Source: DASSUW01 sp963844205 (GTDB lineage Bacteria; Actinomycetota; Thermoleophilia; Solirubrobacterales; Solirubrobacteraceae). From it: DNA of 64,000 nucleotides. Position numbers and translations under genes: made by a program. The stretch is from the NCBI GenBank assembly GCA_963844205.1, contig CAWJNK010000013.1, forward strand, positions 1 to 64,000. Reading direction: 5' to 3'. Shown here piece by piece: positions 8,314 through 17,636 of this stretch (position 1 is its first letter; the number at the start of each line of letters is the position of its first letter). Under the pieces are notes generated by a model. It was not told where the DNA came from, searched no databases, and was given only the letters and a program-made list of their open reading frames with translations.

Positions 8314-9304
8314 ATGTTCCAACGCGCTCTCGGCACGCGGACGGGAATCGAAGTCAGCGCCCTCGGCCTCGGCTGCTGGGCGATCGGCGGCCCGTGGATG
8401 TTCAATGGCCAGCCCGCGGGCTGGGGCGAGGTGGACGATGACGAGTCGATCCGTGCGATCCGGCGTGCGCTCGAGCTCGGCGTCACGCTGTTCGACACCG
8501 CCGACGTCTACGGCTGCGGCCACAGCGAGCGCGTGCTCGGGAGGGCGCTCGCGGGGCGGCGCGATGACGTCGGTGATCGTCACCAAGGTCGGCAACGTCT
8601 TCGACGAGCAGACAAAGACCGGCGGTGGCAACGACCTCAGCCCCGCCTATCTGCGGCGCGCCTGCGACGCGAGCCTGCGCCGGCTCGACACCGACCGCAT
8701 CGACGTCTACCTCATCCACGACGGCCTCGACTCGCCGGAAGAAGTCCCGGCCGTCGTCGACGTGCTCGAGGAGCTCGTGGCGGCCGGCAAGATCCGCTGG
8801 TACGGCTCGAGCGTGTCGGATCCCGCGATCGTCCGCGCCATGGCCGAGGGGCCGCACATGGTCGCCTCGGAGCACGAGCTCAACGTGCTGCGTGGCGAGC
8901 TCGAGACGCTGAGCGTCGCGGAGGAACTCGGGCTGGCGAGCCTCAACCGCACGCCGCTCGCGATGGGCCTCCTGAGCGGGCGCTATCGCCCGGACGCGCT
9001 GCCGGCCGCCGACGACGTGCGCCGCAACGCCCCGTGGTGGGACTTCTTCGACGAAGGCGGCGCGATGGAGCACTGGCTGCAAAGCATCGCCGAAGCTCGC
9101 TCCGAGCTGACCGCTGACGGGCGCACGCTCGTCCAGGGCGCGCTCGGCTGGATCTGGGGCCGCAGCCCGGCGACGCTCCCCCTCCCGGGCTTCCGCACCG
9201 TCGCCCAGGTGGAGGAGAACGTCGGCGCCGCCGACCACGGGCCGCTGCCCGCTGAGCGCATGGAGCGCATCCGGGCGATCCTGGGAGAGCCGCTGCCGGT
9301 GTGA
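8314..9304 (+). CDS. Aldo/keto reductase, frameshifted
   Basis: An NADPH-dependent oxidoreductase of the AKR superfamily with a (beta/alpha)8 barrel. The N-terminal part (residues 1-86) contains ALGLGCWAIGG and the catalytic LFDTADVYG (Asp, Tyr). After 8572 the frame changes and continues with VIVTKVGNVFDE (catalytic Lys), DVYLIHDGLDSPEEV (His) and the cofactor-binding LPLPGFRTVAQVEENV near the end. The sequence GACGTCGGTGATC has one G more than needed for ...DDVVIVTK, so a single extra G at 8572/8573 explains the shift. Total length of about 329 residues is normal. Confidence 0.8.
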
Positions 9305-9341
9305 CGCGCCGCCACCCGCGTCATGCCTGCGTATCGCCCGT

Positions 9342-9528
9342 GAACGTCAACTGCGCTGGGTAAGGGAGCGGGACCGGCGGTTTCGTGCAATTTCGAGCGG
9401 CCAGCCTCGGCCGATTGCACGAAACCCCTCGTATGCGGCGGAAACGTGAAATCGGCGCGCGGGGACCGTCCGAAGTTTCACGAAACCGCCGGTCCCCCCG
9501 CCTTCCCTACCTGCGCAGTTGACGTTCG
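9342..9528. repeat. Inverted-repeat element, copy A (about 187 bp)
   Basis: The ends are inverted copies of GAACGTCAACTGCGC(T/A)GG. Inside them GGGACCGGCGGTTTCGTG at about 9370 is perfectly inverted at about 9478-9495. An inner stem GTTTCGTGCAAT/ATTGCACGAAAC follows. It fills the gap between two convergent genes. Copies B (50446-50620) and C (62843-63020) share the right end CAGCGCAGTTGACGTTCG but have a different core. Role unknown; it could act as a two-way terminator or be a MITE-like element. Confidence 0.75.
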
Positions 9529-9532
9529 ACCG

Positions 9533-10420
9533 CTACGCCGCCCGCGGCGAGGAGACCGCGGGCCGCGTCAGCGCTGCCCGCAGCTCATCGCGGAAGCGCT
9601 CGGCGAGCGGGTGCGAAGCGCTCCCGACCACGTAGCGCAGCGTCCGCGGCCGCGGCTCCGGCACCAGCCGGCGGATCGCGACGTCCGGCCGCGCCGCCGA
9701 CAGCGCCAGCGTCGGAATCAACCCGACGAGCCCGTGGGTCGCCACGAGCCCCTGCATCGCGGCATAGTCGTGGCTCTGCAGCGGGCTGAACGACGGCGTG
9801 AACCCGGCGGCGCGGCACAGCTCGAGCAGCGGGGGCACCGACGGGCAGCCGTCGCCGCCGAACCACTCCTCTCCCGCCAGCTCGACGATGTCGATCTCCG
9901 CCCGCGCCGCCAGCCGGTGCCCGGCCGGCAGGCACAGCAGCATCGGGTCCTCGCCGATGAGGTCGCCCGGCCCGCCCGGCTCGAACTCGTACACCACGGC
10001 CGCGTCCACCTCGCCGGCGTCCAGCAGCGCCCGCGCCCGCGCCGGCTCGGCGTCGACGACCTGGACGGTCCCGCCGAGGCCGCGGGCCGCGAGCGCCACG
10101 ATCGTGGCCGTCGCGGTCGGGAACGCCGCCACCCGCAGCCGGGTCGTCCCACCCCCGGACAGCGCGTCGAGCGCATGCCGAGCCTTGGCCAGCTCCCGCA
10201 GCGCGACGTCGGCGTGCCGCACGAGCAGCCGTCCCGCGTCGGTGAGCTGCGCGCCGCGCGGGCCGCGCGAGACCAGCCGCACGCCCGCCTCGCGCTCGAG
10301 CAGCGCGATCTGCTGGGAGACGGCCGAGGGCGTGTAGTCGAGCGCGGTCGCCGCCGCCCGGAACGACCCGCGGTCCGCGATCTCGGAGAGCATGCGCAGG
10401 CGCGTCAGGTTCACGCCCAT
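9533..10420 (-). CDS. LysR-family transcriptional regulator
   Basis: 295 residues starting at the ATG 10420 (MGVNLTRLRMLSEIADRG). The N-terminal winged helix is typical (SFRAAATALDYTPSAVSQQI, then LEREAGVRLVSRGPRG). The substrate-binding domain starts near residue 90. The gene is divergent from the binding-lipoprotein gene at 10595, which is the usual arrangement for LysR control of a neighbour. Its effector is unknown. Confidence 0.9.
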   Translation of the reverse strand: MGVNLTRLRMLSEIADRGSFRAAATALDYTPSAVSQQIALLEREAGVRLVSRGPRGAQLTDAGRLLVRHADVALRELAKARHALDALSGGGTTRLRVAAFPTATATIVALAARGLGGTVQVVDAEPARARALLDAGEVDAAVVYEFEPGGPGDLIGEDPMLLCLPAGHRLAARAEIDIVELAGEEWFGGDGCPSVPPLLELCRAAGFTPSFSPLQSHDYAAMQGLVATHGLVGLIPTLALSAARPDVAIRRLVPEPRPRTLRYVVGSASHPLAERFRDELRAALTRPAVSSPRAA

Positions 10421-10594
10421 GACATGACCCGACACGCGTACGCATGCCGCAGCCGCGCACCGCCCGGTTCGTGGCCGCACGCGCCCTGACACGTGGGGTG
10501 TTCACTCATCCGCAACACAGCGGTCAGGACCTCGACTCACCGATCCGCCGCCGGCTTGCCACGGTCGCCCCCGGACACCAACAAAGGAGATCCG

Positions 10595-11836
10595 ATGGTG
10601 CGGGGAATCGCGACCGTGCTCGTCCTCGCCCTGGCGGTGGCGGCGTGCGGCGACGACGACGACACGACCGGCTCGACCGGCGACGGCGGTGCCAAGACGC
10701 TCAAGATCTACTCGTCGCTGCCGCTGCAGGGCGCCCAGCGGCCGCAGACGACCGACATGGTCAAGGGCATCGAGCTGGCGCTCGAGCAGGCCGGCAACAA
10801 GGCCGGCAACTTCAGGATCGAGTACGAGTCGCTCGACGACTCCACCGCGCAGGCCGGCGCGTGGACGCCCGAGGCGACCACGTCGAACGCCCGCAAGGCG
10901 GCGCAGGACGACGCGACCGCCCTCTACGTCGGCGAGTTCAACTCCGGCGCCTCGGCGATCTCGATCCCGGTCCTCAACGAGGCGGGCGTGCCGCAGATCA
11001 GCCCGGCGAACACGGCGGTCGGCCTGACGTCGGACGAGCCGGGCGCTGACGCCGGCGAGCCCGACAAGTACTACCCCACCGGCCAGCGCACCTACATGCG
11101 CATCGTCCCCAAGGACACGATCCAGGGTGCCGCGCTCGCCACCGTGATGAAGGAGGACGGCTGCACCAAGGTTCAGATGACCAACGACAAGGAGGTCTAC
11201 GGCGGCGGCCTCGCCAAGAACATCCAGAGCTCCGCCGACGCCCAGGGCCTCGAGATCATCTCCAACGAGGCGATCGACAAGAACGCGCCGAACTACCGGT
11301 CGCTGGCCGCCAAGGCCAAGGACGCCGGCGTGGACTGCTTCATCTACTCCGGCATCACCGCCAACAACGCGGTCCAGCTCTACAAGGACTTCGCCGCCGC
11401 GCTGCCAAGCGCGAAGCTGTACGGGCCGGACGGCGTCGCCGAGACGGGGTTCGCAGACCCCAAGGAGGGCGGCATCCCCGCCGACGTCGCGTCCCGCGTC
11501 ACCGTGAGCGTCGCGACCCTGTCGCCGGACGAGTACCCGCCCGACGGCCAGGAGTTCTTCCAGGCCTTCCGCGACAAGTACGACGAGCCGAACCCGAACC
11601 CGTACGCGATCTACGGCTACGAGGCGATGCGCCTCGCCCTTGACGCGATCGAGCGCTCGGAGACGGGCGAGAAGGAGGACATCCTCGCCGCGCTGTTCGA
11701 GACCAAGGACCGGGAGAGCGTGCTCGGCACGTACTCGATCGACGAGAACGGCGACACCACGCTGAGCGACTACGGCGTCTACAAGATCGAGGGCGGCGAG
11801 CTGGTCTTCGACCGCTCGATCAAGGCGAAGACGTGA
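10595..11836 (+). CDS. Branched-chain-amino-acid-type ABC substrate-binding lipoprotein
   Basis: 413 residues. The signal peptide ends in a lipobox (LALAVAAC), so the mature protein is a lipid-anchored extracytoplasmic binding protein. The body (YSSLPLQGAQRPQTTDMVKG, YVGEFNSGASAISIPVLNEAG, PQISPANTAVGL) is the periplasmic-binding-protein type I fold of the Leu/Ile/Val (LivK) group. An AAAGGAGA ribosome-binding site precedes the ATG. No permease or ATPase gene is nearby, so it is an orphan binding protein. It may be controlled by the divergent LysR gene. The last 17 bases overlap the convergent gene. Confidence 0.9.
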   Translation: MVRGIATVLVLALAVAACGDDDDTTGSTGDGGAKTLKIYSSLPLQGAQRPQTTDMVKGIELALEQAGNKAGNFRIEYESLDDSTAQAGAWTPEATTSNARKAAQDDATALYVGEFNSGASAISIPVLNEAGVPQISPANTAVGLTSDEPGADAGEPDKYYPTGQRTYMRIVPKDTIQGAALATVMKEDGCTKVQMTNDKEVYGGGLAKNIQSSADAQGLEIISNEAIDKNAPNYRSLAAKAKDAGVDCFIYSGITANNAVQLYKDFAAALPSAKLYGPDGVAETGFADPKEGGIPADVASRVTVSVATLSPDEYPPDGQEFFQAFRDKYDEPNPNPYAIYGYEAMRLALDAIERSETGEKEDILAALFETKDRESVLGTYSIDENGDTTLSDYGVYKIEGGELVFDRSIKAKT

Positions 11837-12773
11837 ACTCGAAGCGGGTCCCGACGGCGTTCTGCAGGAACGCCGTCGGGAACCGCGCCGCGATCGCGTG
11901 GATCGCCCGCCAGCCCGTGCAGTGGCACGGGACGAGATAGTCGGGCTCGAGCGCGGCGAGCGCGTCGCATGTCGGCGCGATCACCTTCTCGAACAGCGGC
12001 CCGCCGAGATGGAAGCCGCCGATCACGGCGTGCACGCGGTCCTCGCTGGTCAGCTTGCGCGCGTAGCGGACGATGTTGACGATCCCCGAGTGGCCGCAGC
12101 CGGTGAGCACCACCAGGCCGCGGCCGCGCACGCGCGCCACGAGCGCCTGGTCGTCGAGGATCAGCGGGTCGGGCTCCCAGCGCCCGCCGCGGAACGCCTG
12201 GTGGATCGGGAAGCCCTGCTCGAACTCGGTCGTGCGGTCGACCTCGCCGGTGACGAGCAGGGAGCCGTCGAGCAGGAACGACGGCTGCCGCTCCTCGACG
12301 ATCTCGAACCCCGCCCCCTCGAGCGCGCCGCGGCTCGTGGTGGGCAGCTCGACCGGGTCGCGGCCGAGCGGCGCCAGCCGCCGCCGGGTCCAGAACTCGG
12401 GATGGATCAGCACCGGCAGGCTCGCCCTGCCCAGCGCCGCGACGAAGCCGTCCATCCCGGTCGTGTGGTCCCAGTGCCCGTGGCTGAGCACGACGATGTC
12501 GACATCGCCCGGGGAGATCTCGAGCCGGCGCATGTTGTCCACCAGGCCGTGCGGGGTGATGCCGGCGTCGAACAGCACCCGCACGGCCCGGCCGTCCTTC
12601 TCCACCGTCACCAGGCACGAGAACCCGTGCTCGGCCAGGAGCGCCTCGCCGGACGTCCACAACGTCAGCGGGGGCCGGGTGGCCGGCCCCTCGTCGACGA
12701 GCAGCAGGTCGGTGACGTTGTCGACCAGCGTCGTGACCGTCAGCCGGTCGACCGGCTCGAGCGGGATCGTCAC
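11820..12773 (-). CDS. Metallo-beta-lactamase-fold hydrolase
   Basis: 317 residues. The metal-binding motif is LSHGHWDHTTG (HxHxDH) near residue 98, with later histidines in GCGHSG and GFHLGG and a C-terminal PCHCTG. The overall pattern resembles the 7,8-dihydropterin-6-methyl... phosphate synthase-like branch of the fold. The start is a GTG that overlaps the stop of the upstream glyoxalase-fold gene (GTGA). Substrate unknown. Confidence 0.85.
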   Translation of the reverse strand: MTIPLEPVDRLTVTTLVDNVTDLLLVDEGPATRPPLTLWTSGEALLAEHGFSCLVTVEKDGRAVRVLFDAGITPHGLVDNMRRLEISPGDVDIVVLSHGHWDHTTGMDGFVAALGRASLPVLIHPEFWTRRRLAPLGRDPVELPTTSRGALEGAGFEIVEERQPSFLLDGSLLVTGEVDRTTEFEQGFPIHQAFRGGRWEPDPLILDDQALVARVRGRGLVVLTGCGHSGIVNIVRYARKLTSEDRVHAVIGGFHLGGPLFEKVIAPTCDALAALEPDYLVPCHCTGWRAIHAIAARFPTAFLQNAVGTRFEFTSSP

Positions 12774-13201
12774 GTGGGGGCGACGACCTCGCTCACCTGC
12801 GTGAGGCGGATGTGGTTGCCGGACGGGTCGCGGAACGAGGCGTCGATCCCGTACGGGCGCTCCTCGGGCGTGTCGACGAACTCGACGCCGCGGCCCTTGA
12901 GCTCCTCGTAGGAGGCGCGGCAGTCGTCGGTGCTGAGGAACACGGTGCCCGCCACGCCCTTCGCCATCACGGCCTTGACCTGCTCGGCGGTCTCGTCGGC
13001 GAAGACCGGCGGGCCCGGGATCGCCATCAGCGCGATCGAGACGTCCTCCTGCCCGACCGGGCTGACGGTCAGCCAGCGGAAGTCGCCGAGCTCGGGCAGC
13101 GTGACGTCGGCGCGCACCTCGAAGCCGAGCTTCTGCGTGTAGAACTCGTGCGCCGCCTCCTGGTCGTGGACCCAGAGGTGGGCATTGGCGATGCGGATCA
13201 T
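12770..13201 (-). CDS. VOC (glyoxalase/dioxygenase-fold) protein
   Basis: 143 residues. The two beta-alpha-beta-beta-beta halves are recognisable: HLWVHDQEAAHEFYTQKLGF at the N terminus and GVEFVDTPEERPYGIDASFRDPSGNHIRL at the C terminus. Family members bind a metal and act on or sequester small molecules. The protein is encoded between an AraC gene and a metallo-hydrolase, an arrangement common for VOC proteins. Confidence 0.88.
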   Translation of the reverse strand: MIRIANAHLWVHDQEAAHEFYTQKLGFEVRADVTLPELGDFRWLTVSPVGQEDVSIALMAIPGPPVFADETAEQVKAVMAKGVAGTVFLSTDDCRASYEELKGRGVEFVDTPEERPYGIDASFRDPSGNHIRLTQVSEVVAPT

Positions 13202-13240
13202 GTGGTCCTCCTGGGGAGTCGTGTCGGGACGAGGAGGAAG

Positions 13241-13675
13241 CTAATCGCGGGCGCCGTTGCTGTCTTCTCGAAACGTGCGGTTCTGGGGCCGGGCGTGGAA
13301 GCGGACGACGCAGGCGGGCACCTTCGCGTAGCTCGCGGCCGGCGGGTACTTGGCGCGGTAGACGGTCGGCGAGGTGCCGTACGTGCGGGTGAAGCTGGTC
13401 GTGAACGAGCCGACGCTCTGGAGCCCGACGGAGAAGCAGATGTCGGCCACGGAGCGATCTGTCGTGCGCAGGAGCGCCGCCGCGCGCTCCATCCGGCGCG
13501 TGAGCAGGTACGCGTGCGGCGACTCGCCGAACGCGCGCCGGAACTCGCGGCTGAAGTGCGCCCGCGAGAGGCCGGCGGCGCCGGCCAGGTCGTCGACGTC
13601 GAGCCGCTCGAAGTAGCGGGCGTCAGCCAGGTCCTTGGCGCGCAGGAGGTGCCGGGCGGGCGGGACGAACGCCAT
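13241..13675 (-). CDS. AraC-family transcriptional regulator (DNA-binding domain only)
   Basis: 144 residues, made almost entirely of the double helix-turn-helix: VDDLAGAAGLSRAHFSREFR and VADICFSVGLQSVGSFTTSF followed by YGTSPTVYR. There is no separate ligand domain. It lies 39 bases upstream of, and on the same strand as, the VOC gene, its most likely target. Confidence 0.9.
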   Translation of the reverse strand: MAFVPPARHLLRAKDLADARYFERLDVDDLAGAAGLSRAHFSREFRRAFGESPHAYLLTRRMERAAALLRTTDRSVADICFSVGLQSVGSFTTSFTRTYGTSPTVYRAKYPPAASYAKVPACVVRFHARPQNRTFREDSNGARD

Positions 13676-13691
13676 ATCCTCAAGTATGAGG

Positions 13692-15242
13692 CTAGGCGGG
13701 AACCTCGATCACCGTCGGGCCCGGCCGCTCCAGCGCCGCGCGCAGCTCGCCCGCCAGCGCGGCCGGGTCGTCGACGCGCACGCCGTGGCCGCCGAACGCC
13801 CGGCCGAGCAGCGGCAGGTCGGGCACCTTCAGGTCGACGCCGACGGGCTCGATCCCAGCCTCGCGCATCTGGTCGCGGATCTCGCCGTAGCCGTGGTTGT
13901 TGGGGACGACGACCGGGAGTGGGAGGCCGAGCTCGGCCGCGGTGGCCAGCTCGGACACCGTGAACAGCAGTCCCCCGTCGCCGATCAGCGCGATCACCGG
14001 CCGCTCCGGCGCCGCGAGCTTGGCGCCGATCGCCGCCGGCACCGCGTATCCGAGCGTGGCGTAGCCGGTCGGATAGATGAAGCGCCGCGCGGGCCCGATC
14101 GGGAGGAAGTGGACCGCGCCGTAGTAGGCGGCCATCGTGCTGTCGCCGGCGAGGATGCCGTCCTGCCCGAGCGTCTCGTCGAGCGCGCGGACGAGCTCCA
14201 GCCACGGGGCGCCGTCGGCGAGCGCCTCGGACCGGATCGCGGCCCGGACCGGCTCGAGGTCCTCGTCGGTGGTACGTGACGGGAGCCGCTCGAGCACGGC
14301 GCGGGCGTCCCCGAGGACGGCGACGTCGGCGGGCACGTTCTTGTGCAGCTGCGCGGCATCGACGTCGATCCGGATCAAGCGGCCGCGCAACCCCGGCACC
14401 GGTCCCCAGAGGTCGCTCTCCCCCAGCTCCGTTCCGACCGCGACGATCACGTCGCGGTCGGCGAGCCAGTCCTGCGCGGCACGCAGGCGGATCGACGCGC
14501 CGAGCGAGAGCGCGTGGCGCTCGTCGACGATCCCCTTGCCGTTGACCGTGGTCATCACGGGGATGCCGAGCCGGAGCGCGGCGTCGCCGGCGCCGCGGGC
14601 GCCGCCGCCGAGCACCAGCGCCGGCCGCTCGGCCTCGGCGAGCAGCGCCGCGGCGTGGTCGACGCCGGGCGTCGAGGCGACCGGCGCGGTGGGCGTGCCG
14701 ATCGTGACCTCCCCGCTCGCGTCCAGCACGTCCACCGGCACCTCCACGTGCACGGGCCGTGGGCGACCGGATGCGAAGTGCGCGAACGCCTCGTCGATCG
14801 CGGCCCCCGCCTCGGCGGGAGTGCCCGCGCGCCGGCTCCAGGCGACCAGCGCGTCCATCGCCGCGCCCTGGTCCTTTCCCTCGTGCAGGTAGCCGGTGTC
14901 GCGGCCCTGCACGTCGGTCGGCATGGCCGGGGAGAGGATCAGCACCGGCACCGAGTCCGCGTAGGCGGTCGCCGCCGCCGTCGCGGCGTTGATCACGCCC
15001 GGCCCGCTCGTGGCCAGCACGACGCCCGGGCGGCCGGACACCCGCGCGTAGCCGTCGGCGGCGTAGCCGCCGCCCTGCTCGTGGCGGGGCGTGACGTGAC
15101 GGATCCCGCACGCGGCCAGGTGGCGGTGGATCGGCAGCGTGTGCGTGCCGGGGATCCCGAACACCAGCTCCACCCCGTGCGCCCGCAGCGCCTGCACCAC
15201 TGCCTCGCCGCCCGTCATGGTGGGAGCCGAGACGGCGGTCAT
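13692..15242 (-). CDS. aruI: Thiamine-diphosphate enzyme, probable 5-guanidino-2-oxopentanoate (2-ketoarginine) decarboxylase
   Basis: 516 residues with the three domains of acetolactate-synthase-type ThDP enzymes. The cofactor-activating glutamate is in RHEQGGGYAADGYAR (about residue 54). The ThDP/Mg motif starts at GDGGLLFTV and ends at VVVPNNHGYG. Acetolactate synthase, benzoylformate decarboxylase and AruI share this fold. AruI is preferred because the gene sits in an operon with an agmatinase-family ureohydrolase, a symporter and PucR. AruI turns 2-ketoarginine into 4-guanidinobutyraldehyde. No arginine:pyruvate transaminase is present here, so the assignment rests on context. The ATG overlaps the stop of the ureohydrolase gene. 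Confidence 0.65.
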   Translation of the reverse strand: MTAVSAPTMTGGEAVVQALRAHGVELVFGIPGTHTLPIHRHLAACGIRHVTPRHEQGGGYAADGYARVSGRPGVVLATSGPGVINAATAAATAYADSVPVLILSPAMPTDVQGRDTGYLHEGKDQGAAMDALVAWSRRAGTPAEAGAAIDEAFAHFASGRPRPVHVEVPVDVLDASGEVTIGTPTAPVASTPGVDHAAALLAEAERPALVLGGGARGAGDAALRLGIPVMTTVNGKGIVDERHALSLGASIRLRAAQDWLADRDVIVAVGTELGESDLWGPVPGLRGRLIRIDVDAAQLHKNVPADVAVLGDARAVLERLPSRTTDEDLEPVRAAIRSEALADGAPWLELVRALDETLGQDGILAGDSTMAAYYGAVHFLPIGPARRFIYPTGYATLGYAVPAAIGAKLAAPERPVIALIGDGGLLFTVSELATAAELGLPLPVVVPNNHGYGEIRDQMREAGIEPVGVDLKVPDLPLLGRAFGGHGVRVDDPAALAGELRAALERPGPTVIEVPA

Positions 15243-16183
15243 CGCAGCGCGACGAGCGAGACCATCTCGTGGCAGGCGCTGGCCGCCAGCCACGCGGTGA
15301 TACCGCTCGGGTCGTAGGGCGGGGAGACCTCCACGCAGTCGAAGCCGCGGAAGTCGATGCCGGTCAGCGCGCGCAGGTAGGCGAGCGCCTGGCTGCTCGT
15401 CGGCCCGCCGACCTCCGGTGTGCCCGTGCCGGGCGCGAACGCGGGGTCGACGAAGTCGATGTCGAACGACAGGAACGCCGGCGCGTCCCCCACACGGGCG
15501 CGCACGCGGTCCGCGTACTCGTCCGGCGTCAGGCGCTCGAGCTCCGCCCACGGGATCGCGTCGTAGCCGAGGTCGGCCGACGCGCGCTCGTCGGCCTCGC
15601 CGTAGAGCGTGCCGCGCATGCCCGCCTGCACCGAGCGGTGCGGGTCCACGAGCCCCTCTTCGACCGCGCGCTTGAACACCGTGCCGTGGAAGTAACGGGC
15701 GCCGTAGTACTCCTCCCACACGTCCGCATGGGCGTCCAGGTGCACGAGCGCGAGCGGCCCGTGCGCGCGGGCGGCGGCCCGCAGCTCGGCGAGGACGATC
15801 GAGTGGTCGCCGCCGACGCACACCGGAACCACCCCGGCCTCGTACAGCGGCGTCAGGTGCTCGGCGATCCGCTCGAGGCTCTCCTCGTGGTAGCCAGGCA
15901 CCGTCGGCGCGTCGCCATAGTCGACCATCGACAGGCGCTCGACCACGTCGACGCGCAGGTGCGGGTTGTAGGGGCGCAGCAGGACGGAGGCGCTGCGCAC
16001 CGCCTCGGGCCCGAACCGGGCGCCCGACCGGAACGACACCGCGTCGTCGGTCGGGACGCCCACGAACGCCACGTCGACGTCCTCGGTGGTCTGCAGGTGC
16101 GGGAGCCGCATGAACGTGCGCGGGCCGGTGAAGCGCGGCCCGGCCGAGGCGGCCGGTGGGCGGTGGTGCACGGCCTCGATCAT
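15239..16183 (-). CDS. speB: Agmatinase / guanidinobutyrase-family ureohydrolase
   Basis: 314 residues. The binuclear manganese site is complete: GGDHS, VHLDAHAD and LSFDIDFVDPAFAPGTGTPE. The enzyme hydrolyses a guanidino group to urea plus an amine. In this operon 4-guanidinobutyrate (to GABA) is as likely a substrate as agmatine (to putrescine); the family cannot be split by eye. It overlaps both neighbours by 4 bases (ATGA). Confidence 0.85.
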   Translation of the reverse strand: MIEAVHHRPPAASAGPRFTGPRTFMRLPHLQTTEDVDVAFVGVPTDDAVSFRSGARFGPEAVRSASVLLRPYNPHLRVDVVERLSMVDYGDAPTVPGYHEESLERIAEHLTPLYEAGVVPVCVGGDHSIVLAELRAAARAHGPLALVHLDAHADVWEEYYGARYFHGTVFKRAVEEGLVDPHRSVQAGMRGTLYGEADERASADLGYDAIPWAELERLTPDEYADRVRARVGDAPAFLSFDIDFVDPAFAPGTGTPEVGGPTSSQALAYLRALTGIDFRGFDCVEVSPPYDPSGITAWLAASACHEMVSLVALR

Positions 16184-17559
16184 GCCGTCACCTGCGCGCC
16201 CGTGGTAGCCCGGGACGGCGCGCTCGCCAGCGTCACGCCGACGTACACGGCGAGGCTCGAGAGCAGGCCGTAGATGATCGGGTCGTTCGAGTACAGCCCG
16301 CTGGTGAAGAGCAGGACCACGACCACGACGCTCGAGACCGCCATCGAGGCGACCGCCGCGCGGGCGGTCCCGCGGCTCCACAGCAACCCGAGCACGATCG
16401 GGACGAACAGCGCGCCGGTGAGCAGGTCGTACGCGACCGTGAGCGCGCCGACGACGTCGTTGAGCGCGAGCGACACGCCGACCACGGCGGCGCCGACGGC
16501 GAGCGTCGTGACCCGCGTCGCGAAGAGCGCGTTCTTGATCGGCCGGACCAGCGCGAGCAGGTCGTTGGCGAGGATCGTCGAGGAGGCCAGCAGCGCGGCG
16601 CTGGCGGTCGACATGATCGCGGCCAGCGCGGCCGCCAGCACGAGCCCGACGAGCCCGGTCGGCAGCACGGCTTCGACCACCTGGGCGAACGCCTCGTCCG
16701 GGTTGGAGAGGTTCGGAAGGATCACCTTCGCGGCCGCGCCGATCAGCGCGCCGGCGACGCCGTAGACCATGCAGTAGAGCCCGGCGACGATTGTGCCCGT
16801 GCGCATGACCTTTTCGTCGCGCCCGGTGAAGATCCGCTGCCAGATGTCCTGGCCGATCATCAGGCCGAAGAAGAACAGCAGGAAGTAGGTGAAGATCGTG
16901 TCCCAGCCGATCGACGTCGGGTCGAAGTAGCTCGACGGCAGCGTGTCGGCCATGCCGCTGAACCCGCCCGCCTCGCTGACCGCGAACGGCAGCAGCAGGC
17001 CGAAGATCCCGACTGTCATGATCGCGAACTGGATGATGTCGGTGAGCGTGAGCGACCACATGCCGCCGGTCACGCAGTAGAGGACGACGACGCCGCCCGC
17101 GATGAGGATCGCCACGGTGGCGGAGACGCCGAGCAGGCTGTTGAAGACGGTGCCGCTCGCGATCGTCGACGTCACGGCGATCATCAGCGCGTAGGCGGCC
17201 ATGATCCCGGCGCTGACGACTCGCGCGGAGACGCCGTAGCGCTTGGCCATCAGCTCCGGCACGGTGTAGACGCCGGCCTTCGCGAGCCGGCCGGCGAGCA
17301 GCACGCCGAGCCCGATCAGCCCGAGGCCGATCATGATCACGAGCGCGGCGCCGGACAGGCCGTGCTCGTAGCCGAGGCTGACGGTGCCGATCGTCGACGC
17401 CCCGCCGAGCACGACCGCGCTGAGCGTGCCAATGAACATCGGGTGCCCGAGCCGGCGGCCGGCCACCAGGTAGTCGTCGGCGGTCTTGGCGCGCCGGAAG
17501 CCCCAGTAGGCGGCTCCCAGCATCACGGCGAAGTAGATGATCACCACTGCGTAGTCCAT
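16180..17559 (-). CDS. Sodium:solute symporter (SSS family)
   Basis: 459 residues with about 13 hydrophobic segments. The family's core region is visible (AGRRLGHPMFIGTLSAVVLGGASTIG and, later, LAAALAAIMSTASAALLASSTILANDL). It probably imports the guanidino compound or amine used by the downstream enzymes. It is the first structural gene after pucR and overlaps the ureohydrolase start by ATGA. The 77-base gap to PucR contains a pyrimidine-rich stretch but no clear operator. Confidence 0.88.
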   Translation of the reverse strand: MDYAVVIIYFAVMLGAAYWGFRRAKTADDYLVAGRRLGHPMFIGTLSAVVLGGASTIGTVSLGYEHGLSGAALVIMIGLGLIGLGVLLAGRLAKAGVYTVPELMAKRYGVSARVVSAGIMAAYALMIAVTSTIASGTVFNSLLGVSATVAILIAGGVVVLYCVTGGMWSLTLTDIIQFAIMTVGIFGLLLPFAVSEAGGFSGMADTLPSSYFDPTSIGWDTIFTYFLLFFFGLMIGQDIWQRIFTGRDEKVMRTGTIVAGLYCMVYGVAGALIGAAAKVILPNLSNPDEAFAQVVEAVLPTGLVGLVLAAALAAIMSTASAALLASSTILANDLLALVRPIKNALFATRVTTLAVGAAVVGVSLALNDVVGALTVAYDLLTGALFVPIVLGLLWSRGTARAAVASMAVSSVVVVVLLFTSGLYSNDPIIYGLLSSLAVYVGVTLASAPSRATTGAQVTA

Positions 17560-17636
17560 CGCTCCCTCTCTCTCCCTCGTTCGAGCGTGTGGACCGCACC
17601 TTGTCGTGTGACCGCCGTCACAGCCACAGTGGATTC

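Noticed and set aside
10595..11836. A complete branched-chain amino-acid ABC transporter
   Set aside because: Only the binding lipoprotein is present; no permease or ATPase gene lies nearby.
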